64,000 bases of DNA. Source: Mariniblastus sp. GTDB taxonomy: Bacteria; Planctomycetota; Planctomycetia; Pirellulales; Pirellulaceae. Position numbers and translations under genes: made by a program. The notes under the pieces were generated by a model. It did not search any database. It saw only the letters and a list, made by a program, of their open reading frames with translations, and was not told the origin of the DNA. Positions within the stretch are counted from its first letter, which is position 1, and every line of letters starts with the position of its first letter. Shown in pieces: positions 8,509-16,982 of this stretch. The stretch covers positions 62,001 to 126,000 of the forward strand of contig JAKVBF010000011.1 in assembly GCA_022447555.1 (NCBI GenBank), in the 5' to 3' direction.

Positions 8509-9894
8509 ATGCACAATCGATTTATCGTTCTCTCTCAACTTTTATGCCTCATCGGCTTGACGCCCGCGGTAGCAGAAACGCCCGTCCAGAACGTGCTGTT
8601 GATCGTCTCGGACGATCTTAAGGCGAGCGCGCTTGGATGCTTTGGGAACGTGGTATGTCACACTCCCAATCTCGACAAACTCGCTCGTCGAGGGATGGTT
8701 TTTGAAAACGCATATTGTCAGGGAACATGGTGTGCACCCTCGCGTCAATCGTTCATGTACAGTCGCTATCAAGGCAAGCAGGGGACCAACCTCGGCGAGC
8801 ACTTTCGCAATCATCAGCGTTACACCGCGCGGGTCGGCAAAATTTACCACATGCGGGTTCCGGGCGATATCATCGATGGCACCGACGGACAGGACGTAGC
8901 CAGTAGCTGGACCGAGCGATTCAACTCGCCAGGTAAAGAGGCACACACACCTGGAAATTACGCATGTTTGAACCAGAATATTTTCACCACTGACCTGGAG
9001 GCGCGAGAATCAACGGGGATGCCACATCGCGCTTTTGTTTCAGTGGCCCACCCGGGCGATGGCTCCGATCAACCGGACGCCAAGACCGCTGCCAAAACCA
9101 TTGAATTGTTGCGCAAGCATCAAGACGAACCGTTTTTTATCGCAGCAGGACTTATCAGACCCCATTATCCGATGGTCGCCCCTCAAGGGTTTTTCGACCG
9201 CTATCCCTGGGCGAAGATGGCACTACCAGCCGCGGTCGAAAACGATCAACAGGACATTCCAAAACTTGGAATTCCCAAATCAACGGCCGCTACCAATGGA
9301 ATCGGACAGTACCCTAACAATCAGAAGCGAATGTGGGCAGCATACTACGCCTCGGTCACCTTCATGGACGAGCAGGTTGGTCGGATTCTGGACGAACTCA
9401 AGCGACTGGGACTTGAGGAAAAGACTGCGGTGGTCTTTATCAGCGATCACGGCTATCACTTGGGTGAACATGAATTTTGGCAGAAGCACAATTTACACGA
9501 GGAGGTGACGCGAGTCCCAATGATCATTGCCGCACCAGGCCAGAAATCTGGGCGAACCAATTCCATTACAGAACTGGTGGATATTTATCCGACGGTTGTT
9601 GAGTTGGCAGGCCTCCCAATTCCCGAGTCCGTTCAGGGAGTCAGTCTAGTTCCGGTGTTAGCTGACCCGACAGCCACGGTAAAACAAGGGGCCCTTTCAT
9701 TTCAAAAAGGGACGGCTCTCCGCGAGAAAGCCTTCGCCTACATGCGATACAACGATGGATCTGAGGAACTGTACGACATGCGTGAAGACCCCCTTCAATT
9801 TCAGAATCTATCGGCTCATCCCCAATATCAAGAAACCCAGCAAGCGTTACGCCATCGACTCGAAAACCGTTTAACGCAAGCCGGAATAAAATAA
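8509..9894 (+). CDS. sulfatase (iduronate-2-sulfatase-like)
   Basis: 461 residues with a signal peptide (residues 1-22, exit near AVAE). The metal-binding pair DD at residues 35-36 (LLIVSDDLKA) is followed by the sulfatase signature CAPSR at residues 75-79. Cys75 would be converted to formylglycine. Later come GLIRPHYPMVAP and VVFISDHGYHLGEHEFWQKH, which supply further metal and sulfate ligands. HGYHLGEH is typical of iduronate-2-sulfatase-like members. Such enzymes remove sulfate esters from polysaccharides, as expected for a marine planctomycete feeding on sulfated glycans. The actual glycan is unknown, and no glycoside hydrolase lies beside it. Confidence 0.93.
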   Translation: MHNRFIVLSQLLCLIGLTPAVAETPVQNVLLIVSDDLKASALGCFGNVVCHTPNLDKLARRGMVFENAYCQGTWCAPSRQSFMYSRYQGKQGTNLGEHFRNHQRYTARVGKIYHMRVPGDIIDGTDGQDVASSWTERFNSPGKEAHTPGNYACLNQNIFTTDLEARESTGMPHRAFVSVAHPGDGSDQPDAKTAAKTIELLRKHQDEPFFIAAGLIRPHYPMVAPQGFFDRYPWAKMALPAAVENDQQDIPKLGIPKSTAATNGIGQYPNNQKRMWAAYYASVTFMDEQVGRILDELKRLGLEEKTAVVFISDHGYHLGEHEFWQKHNLHEEVTRVPMIIAAPGQKSGRTNSITELVDIYPTVVELAGLPIPESVQGVSLVPVLADPTATVKQGALSFQKGTALREKAFAYMRYNDGSEELYDMREDPLQFQNLSAHPQYQETQQALRHRLENRLTQAGIK

Positions 9895-10020
9895 GTAAAA
9901 GCAAAACAGACAACCAACCGATGCAGCTCCCGTTTTAACTAAGTGCACGACAGCGGGTGATTGAAGGCAGGCGTCACCGCTACAATCCAATTAGTAATAC
10001 AATCCCAACGAGGACCAGAC

Positions 10021-11421
10021 ATGTCTACGACTTCGGTTTTTCCTACCTCCGAAAAAGCTCAGAATTTTGTCAACTCGATTTCCAAAGGAAAATACGATCG
10101 CAAAATAACTGCCGGCGTCACCAAGTTCGTTAACGAACAGGTCGATGAGGACATGAAGACGTTCTACACGAAAAACGAACTCGACGCGTTGATCAAATTG
10201 AAGGGAACAGAACGAGACATCGAATCTCGCATGCCGGTCAAAATGACGAGGCACTACTTCGAGCAGGCGCAGAACAGCAAAGCCATGCAGCAACTAATCA
10301 AAGCCAGCCCGGCCGAAACGTTTGATCTGGCAGGCTCCCAAGATCCGGGCAAACAGATGGATTACAGTCCTGTTGAGGGCCTACTCCACAAATACGAAAT
10401 TGGCCTGCTTTATGTCGCATCAACCTGTTCGGCGCATTGTCGGTTTTGTTACCGTGAAGAGCTGATTGCCAGAAAAGAAGTGGCTCGACCTGATGGCGCG
10501 ATCGCCCCAAAAGGCTTGGCTAAGGTCAGCGACATCTGCCAATACATTGTCGACCACAATCGAATCGTTGCCGACAATGGTGGTGTTCATCCGGAAACCG
10601 GACGCCCAAAGCTTCGCGAAATCTTGATGTCGGGAGGGGACCCGATGGTGCTGAGCAATAAGATCATTGGTAACTGGTGGGCTTCTTTATCGGAAGCCGG
10701 AATCGAAAACATTCGGCTGGGCACCAAAGAACTTGCGTTTTTCCCAGACCGCTTCGATGCCACATTTTTCGAAATGCTTGACCAGTTCCACGAAAACTAC
10801 CCTCACACAAACATTCGTTTTGTAGTGCATTTCAACCACCCCGACGAATTCCTGAAAAAAGACGCGAATGGAAACTACATTCAGAACGACGGAGGCGGTC
10901 TGGCGTGGCTGGACAACACCGCAAAATCAGTCAAAAGACTAGCTAGTAGAAATTGGGTCAATCTGGACAACCAATCGCCAATCATCAAAGGAATTAACGA
11001 TGACCCGGACGCGCTCCGAATCCTTCAGTGCGAGCTAAAACGAAATGGGATAGAAAACTCACGTTTCTATTGCGGTCGAGATATCGTCGGCCACCGCGCA
11101 TTCAATCTGACAATCGAAGACGCCTGGAAAATCCTCAACGAATCGCAGAGAGGTCTCTCGGGCATCGAATCGCATGCCCGTTTGTCCATCACCCACTACA
11201 AGGGCAAAACAGAAGTCTGCGCCGTCACAAGTGAGGCAAATGGGATTCAGGGGGGTGAAAAGGGCGTTGTCATTTTTAAACTTTATCGCAATGCGGCAGC
11301 GGCAAAAGACCGTGGTAAGATCGCGATTGTGGGGCGCAACCACGAGGCGATCTGGTTCAACGATTACGAAGACCGTGTTATTTTTGACGAAGCTGGTTTA
11401 TTTGAAAAAAGCAACTATTAA
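10021..11421 (+). CDS. lysine 2,3-aminomutase-like radical SAM protein (divergent KamA family)
   Basis: 466 residues. The start is the ATG at 10021, preceded by CGAGGA with a 7-base gap; the open frame extends upstream to 9961 but without support. The iron-sulfur motif CSAHCRFC (Cys136, 140, 143) sits after DYSPVEGLLHKYEIGLLYV, matching the KamA layout. A glycine-rich MSGGDP motif for SAM follows. Lysine and glutamate 2,3-aminomutases carry PGGGGK near the C-terminus, where the Lys holds pyridoxal phosphate. Here the equivalent after GLSG reads ITHYKGKTEV, keeping a GK but not the glycine run. The substrate may therefore differ. An ALDH7-type dehydrogenase gene follows after 25 bases, pointing to an amino-acid catabolic operon. 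Confidence 0.85.
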   Translation: MSTTSVFPTSEKAQNFVNSISKGKYDRKITAGVTKFVNEQVDEDMKTFYTKNELDALIKLKGTERDIESRMPVKMTRHYFEQAQNSKAMQQLIKASPAETFDLAGSQDPGKQMDYSPVEGLLHKYEIGLLYVASTCSAHCRFCYREELIARKEVARPDGAIAPKGLAKVSDICQYIVDHNRIVADNGGVHPETGRPKLREILMSGGDPMVLSNKIIGNWWASLSEAGIENIRLGTKELAFFPDRFDATFFEMLDQFHENYPHTNIRFVVHFNHPDEFLKKDANGNYIQNDGGGLAWLDNTAKSVKRLASRNWVNLDNQSPIIKGINDDPDALRILQCELKRNGIENSRFYCGRDIVGHRAFNLTIEDAWKILNESQRGLSGIESHARLSITHYKGKTEVCAVTSEANGIQGGEKGVVIFKLYRNAAAAKDRGKIAIVGRNHEAIWFNDYEDRVIFDEAGLFEKSNY

Positions 11422-11446
11422 TGTCGGTCTGAACGGAATTCAGCAG

Positions 11447-12961
11447 ATGAAAGCATTACTCGAGAAACTGAAAATTGCCGCAGCCAACAAAGGGGGCTGC
11501 ACGGGCGCTGGGCAGTGGCTTGGAGGCGGGAAGCGGTTGACCTCGTTCTCGCCGAGCAGCGGCGAGCCGATAGCGGAAGTCGAGATGGTCAGCGCCGCGA
11601 ATTACGATACCATTATCGACCAATCCGCCGAGGCTTTCAAAAGTTGGCGCAGTATTCCCTCGCCTGTTCGAGGCCAAGTCGTTCGGGATTTAGGAAATCG
11701 TTTGCGAGAACTACGCGAGCCGTTGGGGGAGTTGGTCACGCTGGAAATGGGCAAGATCAAGGCCGAGGGAATCGGCGAAGTCCAAGAGATGATTGACGTT
11801 TGCGATTTTGCTGTCGGGCTATCTCGTCAACTTTGCGGTAGCACAATGCACTCAGAACGACCCGGTCACCGCATGTACGAACAGTGGCATCCACTGGGTC
11901 CTATCGGAATCATCAGCGCGTTCAATTTCCCGGTTGCAGTTTGGTCATGGAACGCGGCCCTTGCCGCGGTATGCGGCAATACCATGACGTGGAAGCCCTC
12001 GCCTCAAACACCTCTTACCGGTGTCGCCGTGCAACACATTTGCAATGAGATCATGGCCGATCACAAGGTTCTAGGCGTCTTTAACCTTGCCATCGGTTCG
12101 AATGATCTGATTGCTTCCCGTATGGTGAGCGATCGACGTTTACCGCTGATTAGTTTCACCGGCTCCTGCACCGTTGGAAAACAGGTTGCCCAGATCGTTG
12201 CCGGCAGAATGGGCAAATCGCTTTTGGAACTTGGTGGCAACAACGCCATCATCGTGGAACCCGATGCGAATTTGGAACTTGCCGTTCGGGGGATCTTGTT
12301 TGGAGCCGTTGGCACGGCAGGGCAACGCTGCACTTCAACCCGGCGCGTCTTCGTTCACGAGTCGATTGCTGAAAAACTTATCGACGCGTTGACAACCGCT
12401 TACAAACAAGTTGTCATTGGCGATCCAATGGAACCTGGTACCCTGATGGGCCCGCTGATTACGAAACAGTCTGTGGAGACCATGCAACAAGCGATCGCTA
12501 ACGCACTCGCACAAGGTGGGCAGATCGTTTGCGGCGGCCAGCCATTGCCCGAGCACGCAGGTAACTTTGTGTCGCCAACCATCATACGAATGCCCTCACA
12601 AACGGACCAAGTCTACGAAGAGACCTTTGCCCCAATACTCTATGTCATGGAATACGACTCGCTTGATAAGGCGATCGAGCTACAAAACGATGTACCTCAA
12701 GGTTTGTCGAGTGCCATCTTCACGACCCACTTGCAAACTGCCGAAAAATTCCTCGCGGCAAGCGGTTCCGATTGCGGGATTGCCAATGTCAATATCGGGA
12801 CGAGTGGTGCCGAAATTGGAGGGGCATTTGGGGGTGAAAAAGATACAGGGGGAGGGCGTGAATCCGGTTCCGATTCCTGGAAGCTTTACATGAGACGGCA
12901 AACCAACACGATCAACTGGTCTGACGACTTGCCTTTGGCACAAGGGATCGAATTCGGTTAA
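11447..12961 (+). CDS. ALDH7-family aldehyde dehydrogenase (alpha-aminoadipic semialdehyde dehydrogenase-like)
   Basis: 504 residues from the ATG at 11447; the frame is open further upstream but overlaps the radical SAM gene. The sequence follows human antiquitin closely: PIGIISAFNFPVAVWSWN, LLELGGNNAII (general base Glu), GTAGQRCTSTRR with catalytic Cys295, and SGAEIGGAFGGEKDTGGGRE near the end. Antiquitin-type enzymes oxidise alpha-aminoadipic semialdehyde (or its cyclic form piperideine-6-carboxylate) to aminoadipate using NAD, in lysine breakdown. Its position directly after a lysine-aminomutase-like gene supports a role in lysine or related amino acid catabolism. The true substrate is inferred, not shown. 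Confidence 0.9.
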   Translation: MKALLEKLKIAAANKGGCTGAGQWLGGGKRLTSFSPSSGEPIAEVEMVSAANYDTIIDQSAEAFKSWRSIPSPVRGQVVRDLGNRLRELREPLGELVTLEMGKIKAEGIGEVQEMIDVCDFAVGLSRQLCGSTMHSERPGHRMYEQWHPLGPIGIISAFNFPVAVWSWNAALAAVCGNTMTWKPSPQTPLTGVAVQHICNEIMADHKVLGVFNLAIGSNDLIASRMVSDRRLPLISFTGSCTVGKQVAQIVAGRMGKSLLELGGNNAIIVEPDANLELAVRGILFGAVGTAGQRCTSTRRVFVHESIAEKLIDALTTAYKQVVIGDPMEPGTLMGPLITKQSVETMQQAIANALAQGGQIVCGGQPLPEHAGNFVSPTIIRMPSQTDQVYEETFAPILYVMEYDSLDKAIELQNDVPQGLSSAIFTTHLQTAEKFLAASGSDCGIANVNIGTSGAEIGGAFGGEKDTGGGRESGSDSWKLYMRRQTNTINWSDDLPLAQGIEFG

Positions 12962-13073
12962 GCCACTGGCCAGGCCGAACGATTGGCAATGGGTTCCAGG
13001 TTCGAACGACGATCATTGCGAAGAGCGCCGATCATTGTCAACCAAGCCGCGAGCCGGCAACCACGAAAAGAAA

Positions 13074-13158
<85 letters not shown>

Positions 13159-13259
13159 TGAGAACCCATTATGGTAAGGACTGCCTGTTTACGGTCAAGT
13201 GATAATGCGCCGTTTGGTCGTTTTTGAGTTCCGCCTCGCCCCCCTCGAGGCCGGTCACG

Positions 13260-14207
13260 TCACTTCCGAAAAAACCCGATGCAAGGTGAGCTATCAGAAC
13301 CCTGCCCTAACGATTTCGTAAACCCGCTGGGTGACCATTTAAAATCATCAAAACCGCCTAACCAACCCGAGAGAACCTTTTCATTGGGGTCCCCCAAAAC
13401 CAACACCTGTTTAGGGAACAGATAGTCGATTCCATCATCGGAATAAATGGGTGTGAAGCAACTCGATTCGATATCACCAAGGAATGCATACGGGATGGCA
13501 CCCAATTGGCAGATTTGAAACTGACCGACGACAGGCTCCAACTCGATCACCGTCAAACCTAAAAGCTGAGCCTCAGCCTGGGAATCATCGACATGAATTT
13601 CCAGCATCTCTTGCAAGAGTTTGAGGGAACATCCGGCTGAAACAGCAGCCTTGAAAACCGCCTCAATCGATCGTGCCGCTCCCGCGAGCTCCAGAGCCAA
13701 CGCATCATCAAATTTACCGCTCAAAAAATAGATTTTTTCATCACTACCGATTGCCCAACTAACGATGTTTCCGCGGTGACACCCACAATGACCTTGCAGC
13801 GACCATTGTTCAAAGGGAATCTTAACAACTCGCGTAACACGGCTGGAAAAACCTTCCAGCATCGCATGATCTTCTTGAATGACCTGTATCATCTGGTCAA
13901 GTGTCGCGACCAAGCCATCGACATCATTTCTCGGCAGGGGAGATTGTTCTGCCGGAAGGTCAAACGACATATCCTCGATCGCAAGCGTGCCCAAAACGGT
14001 CGTAGCGGACCTGTTTTGTCGCGCCCGGTGACTTTTTACGGACTCGGCATAATCGATTTGCCAACCTGTTAGCGACTCCACCTTGCGACACAGATTTTTG
14101 AGAAAGGGCAATTGCTGATGCATGAGCCGCCCTGACTGATGGTCTGGCACGCACCCGAGAAATAGTTTCAGCTCTGAAAGGGCTGGATCGGTTACAGTTT
14201 CAATCAT
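13260..14207 (-). CDS. divergent PP2C/SpoIIE-like phosphatase domain protein
   Basis: 315 residues from the ATG at 14207. The C-terminal ~190 residues follow the SpoIIE-type phosphatase layout: a first beta pair near HRGNIVSWAIGSDEKIYFLSG, a helix rich in Ala (LALELAGAARSIEAVFKAA), then VVGQFQICQLGAIPYAFLGD, matching the 'G-x-L-x-Y-x-N-A-G-H-P-P' region. The Asp expected in the usual SGDVSGHG-like metal motif is replaced (SGKFDDAL), so catalytic activity is doubtful. The N-terminal ~120 residues are helical and may be a sensing part. SpoIIE phosphatases usually act on anti-sigma-factor antagonists. No such partner gene is nearby. The assignment is by pattern only. Confidence 0.6.
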   Translation of the reverse strand: MIETVTDPALSELKLFLGCVPDHQSGRLMHQQLPFLKNLCRKVESLTGWQIDYAESVKSHRARQNRSATTVLGTLAIEDMSFDLPAEQSPLPRNDVDGLVATLDQMIQVIQEDHAMLEGFSSRVTRVVKIPFEQWSLQGHCGCHRGNIVSWAIGSDEKIYFLSGKFDDALALELAGAARSIEAVFKAAVSAGCSLKLLQEMLEIHVDDSQAEAQLLGLTVIELEPVVGQFQICQLGAIPYAFLGDIESSCFTPIYSDDGIDYLFPKQVLVLGDPNEKVLSGWLGGFDDFKWSPSGFTKSLGQGSDSSPCIGFFRK

Positions 14208-14748
14208 CGGAGACCTGCTGGAATGGAAGCATGCAACGCCAGTCCATCGGCCTTAAAAAAATCGGCGGCGAGCTCATTCCGTGCCGCACTCAAATAAAAT
14301 CGGTTGGAAACCCCTCAAAATTTCCCTAGACCGGACAGATTTAAGCAAAATTGACTCTCCATGGTCGGCCTTGATGTTTCTGACGGTTATCCGGCCAAAG
14401 CCCCTAATGCACCCCACAAAATCCTCAGAAGATCGCTTTGGAACTTCCATTTACATTGGTTTTTCCGCAATTGTCACCGTTTCCACACACGATCAACCAG
14501 GCGGAATCAGCATGTCGATTCTACGGGTGGCAGCCAGCCGGTAATGAGGAACGCTCGATCAGGCTTAGACGCTTGAAAACGTTGGGTTTTGTTGCCAAGT
14601 TGACCCTTGTGGAAAACGTCGGTTGTCTGTAAATTCAAAGATCTAAATTTGAGGGCGGATGGATTACTCTGCGCCCACACTCGGCATCGCCGAATCCAAA
14701 CAAAGTCAAAAAAGGGGCTTGGTGGCCTCGGAATCATCGGAGAACAAA
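14208..14748. other. leader and promoter region of rplM-rpsI
   Basis: This region separates the divergent phosphatase-like gene and the ribosomal operon. If rplM starts at the GTG at 14749, these 541 bases hold both promoters and the rplM leader. Part of the leader (from 14659) is open in frame with rplM but does not resemble L13. I did not identify a convincing promoter or a known ribosomal-protein leader RNA. Confidence 0.5.
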
Positions 14749-15195
14749 GTGGCCGGTACTAAAACGTATGTTGCCAAACCGGGCGAAGTCGAAAGACAGT
14801 GGTGGGTGGCTGACGCAGATGACCAAATTGTTGGACGTCTCGCGAGCGACATTGCCGTCATTCTGATGGGTAAACATCGCCCGAATTATACACCTCATTG
14901 TGACACCGGTGATTTTGTCGTGGTTACCAATGTGGACAAGGTGAAGTTCACCGGCAACAAATGGGACAAAAAAACGTACACTTGGTACACCGGATACCCA
15001 GGATTGCGGAGCGAAACAGCAGCCGCTCGTTTCGCTCGCAAACCCGAGCAAATTTTGCGAGATGCGGTTCGTCGAATGCTTCCCAAGAACCGGCTCGGAA
15101 AGAAAATGCTGGGGAAATTAAAATTGTATGTGGGAGCAGATCACCCGCATCAAGCTCAGAATCCACAGCCGTTGGTTGAATCCTCAGCCAATTAA
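14749..15195 (+). CDS. rplM: 50S ribosomal protein L13
   Basis: L13 of the large ribosomal subunit, 148 residues from the GTG at 14749. The frame is open from an ATG at 14659. However, L13 homology begins at [20 protein letters not shown], and a GGAG site lies 6 bases before the GTG, so the longer start would add an unsupported 30 residues. Conserved features include [30 protein letters not shown] and [18 protein letters not shown]. It is followed after 40 bases by rpsI, the standard bacterial L13-S9 operon. Confidence 0.96.
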   Translation: MAGTKTYVAKPGEVERQWWVADADDQIVGRLASDIAVILMGKHRPNYTPHCDTGDFVVVTNVDKVKFTGNKWDKKTYTWYTGYPGLRSETAAARFARKPEQILRDAVRRMLPKNRLGKKMLGKLKLYVGADHPHQAQNPQPLVESSAN

Positions 15196-15235
15196 TCAAC
15201 TGAACAACACTTTTTTAGATCATTGAATAGACAGT

Positions 15236-15649
15236 ATGGTTGCTACGAAAATAGATCAAAACACCGGTGAAGCCATGGGCACCGGGCGTCGAAAATCATC
15301 GGTTGCACGCGTTCGTGTGAAAGCTGGTGCTGGCTCCGTGATGGTGAATGGTAAGCCACTCGAAACCTACTTCCCGATTACGGCCGACCAGCGTGCCGTG
15401 ACAGACGCTCTGGACGCGGTCGATAGTCGTTCATCGGTAGATGTCCGAATTTCAGTCAATGGTGGTGGCAACACCGGTCAAAGTGGGGCCTGCAAAATGG
15501 GCATCGCTCGAGCGTTGATCGGCTACAACGCCGACTTCTTCTCTGCTTTGCGTGACGGAGGGTTTCTGACTCGTGATTCACGAATGAAAGAGCGTAAAAA
15601 ATGCGGTCTGCATGGTGCTAGACGTGGAACTCAATTCTCGAAGCGTTAA
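15236..15649 (+). CDS. rpsI: 30S ribosomal protein S9
   Basis: 137 residues. It contains GTGRRKSSVARVRVKAGAG near the start, the S9 N-terminal block, then QSGACKMGIARALIGYN and LTRDSRMKERKKCGLHGARR. It ends with the family's universal basic tail GTQFSKR, which reaches toward the P-site tRNA. Length and order match bacterial S9. The second gene of the rplM-rpsI operon, followed by a strong terminator. Confidence 0.97.
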   Translation: MVATKIDQNTGEAMGTGRRKSSVARVRVKAGAGSVMVNGKPLETYFPITADQRAVTDALDAVDSRSSVDVRISVNGGGNTGQSGACKMGIARALIGYNADFFSALRDGGFLTRDSRMKERKKCGLHGARRGTQFSKR

Positions 15650-15674
15650 CGCTGATTTGAATTCATCGTTATTC

Positions 15675-15704
15675 AAGCGTTCCGATACCGGAACGCTTTT
15701 TTTT
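15675..15704 (+). terminator. intrinsic terminator of rplM-rpsI
   Basis: Perfect 10-bp stem AAGCGTTCCG / CGGAACGCTT with a 4-base loop and a run of T, 25 bases after the rpsI stop. Confidence 0.93.
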
Positions 15705-15793
15705 GGCAGCTTCGGTATGGCTCTTCCAATGCAACCTTCCACTCTGTCCCTTGAAGGATACCTTTTAGGTAAGGCCCAGCTGGTGACCTAACC

Positions 15794-16981
15794 ATGAGCC
15801 ACCCAACTCGCAATGGTCGGTTGATCGGCCTCAGCCTGATCGCAAGGCTAATCACAGATACCGGCTCTCAGATCTTTAATCCTTTTTTGCCGTTTATTGC
15901 CAAGGGACTGAGTGTCGATGCCATCTCGCTGGGTGGGATGGTCAGCTTGCGAAGTGCGATGGGGATTCTGGCACCATTCTTTGGAACCATCGGCGATCGT
16001 CATGGCTTTCGGAATGTACTGATCTTCTCACTCGGATGCTGCTCATTGGGATGCCTGTTGGTTGGATTGGCAAGCCACTGGTGGCTGGCCTGTGTGGGAA
16101 TGGCCATCTGGGGTGTTGGCGCAGCCGGCTTCGTCCCTACGCTTCACGCTTACCTCGGGGCGTCACTTGCCTACGACGTTCGCGCACGAGGTATTGGGAT
16201 TGTCGAGTACGGTTGGGCATTAGCGGGCATCGTCGGCTTGTCCTCATCGGCCTGGTTAATAACGGTTTGGAATTGGCGTGCCCCTTTCTTCCTACTCAGC
16301 GGCCTCATGCTCCTAATGGCTGGTGTCTTTCTGCGGCTTCCCAAAACAAAGCAGGCTGAAAGTGACGATTTGACTGCCAAAACGCACCGGTCTTCATTCA
16401 AATCTTTCTTTCAACTCGGTAACAACGCTTGCTCGGCATACGCCGTCATGATCGGCGGCAGCCTTTCATTTTTTGCTGCGATGCAGATCTATATTGCCCA
16501 TGGATTTTGGCTGGATACCGAATACCATATCGGCCCCGCCAAACTCGGGATCATCGCATTCATTCTGGGATTGTCGGACCTTGCCGGTAGTGTCTCGGTC
16601 AGTCTGTTTACGGATCGCATTGGCAAACGCCGCAGCGTTCTGATAGGCATTTACAGCGCCCTGATTGCGTATCTTTTGCTACCTTACCTAAACCAAGGGT
16701 TGATCCTTTCCGTTATCGGTTTAGCGTTGGCTCGAACCTCGTTCGAATTTGCCATTGTCAGCAATATCACTCTTCTCAGTGAACAAGTACCGGAACAACG
16801 CGGCAAAGTGATGACACTAGGAGCAGCCTTCGGCTTGGTTGGCCTAACCCTCGCGGGCACCTCCGGCCCTTGGCTTTATTCGGCGTTTGGAATTGGTGGA
16901 CTGAGTTTGACCTCTGCGACCTTCACGGCGATGGCGATCTTTATTTACCATCGGTACACTCGTGAGCGGAGTGGCAAATAA
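15794..16981 (+). CDS. MFS transporter
   Basis: 395 residues with about twelve hydrophobic segments in two halves. The loop between helices 2 and 3 reads GTIGDRHGFRN, the MFS motif A. The matching loop in the second half reads FTDRIGKRRS. A long polar loop (around residues 190-210) joins the halves. It is a secondary transporter of the inner membrane, probably an exporter or sugar/drug carrier; the substrate cannot be told. No clear ribosome site precedes the ATG. The stop lies 1 base from the end of the convergent selD fusion gene. Confidence 0.88.
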   Translation: MSHPTRNGRLIGLSLIARLITDTGSQIFNPFLPFIAKGLSVDAISLGGMVSLRSAMGILAPFFGTIGDRHGFRNVLIFSLGCCSLGCLLVGLASHWWLACVGMAIWGVGAAGFVPTLHAYLGASLAYDVRARGIGIVEYGWALAGIVGLSSSAWLITVWNWRAPFFLLSGLMLLMAGVFLRLPKTKQAESDDLTAKTHRSSFKSFFQLGNNACSAYAVMIGGSLSFFAAMQIYIAHGFWLDTEYHIGPAKLGIIAFILGLSDLAGSVSVSLFTDRIGKRRSVLIGIYSALIAYLLLPYLNQGLILSVIGLALARTSFEFAIVSNITLLSEQVPEQRGKVMTLGAAFGLVGLTLAGTSGPWLYSAFGIGGLSLTSATFTAMAIFIYHRYTRERSGK

Positions 16982-16982
16982 C

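Noticed and set aside
12985-13010. GGTTCGAAC-like T-arm
   Set aside because: No acceptor, D or anticodon arm can be drawn around it; the real tRNA begins at 13074 on the other strand.
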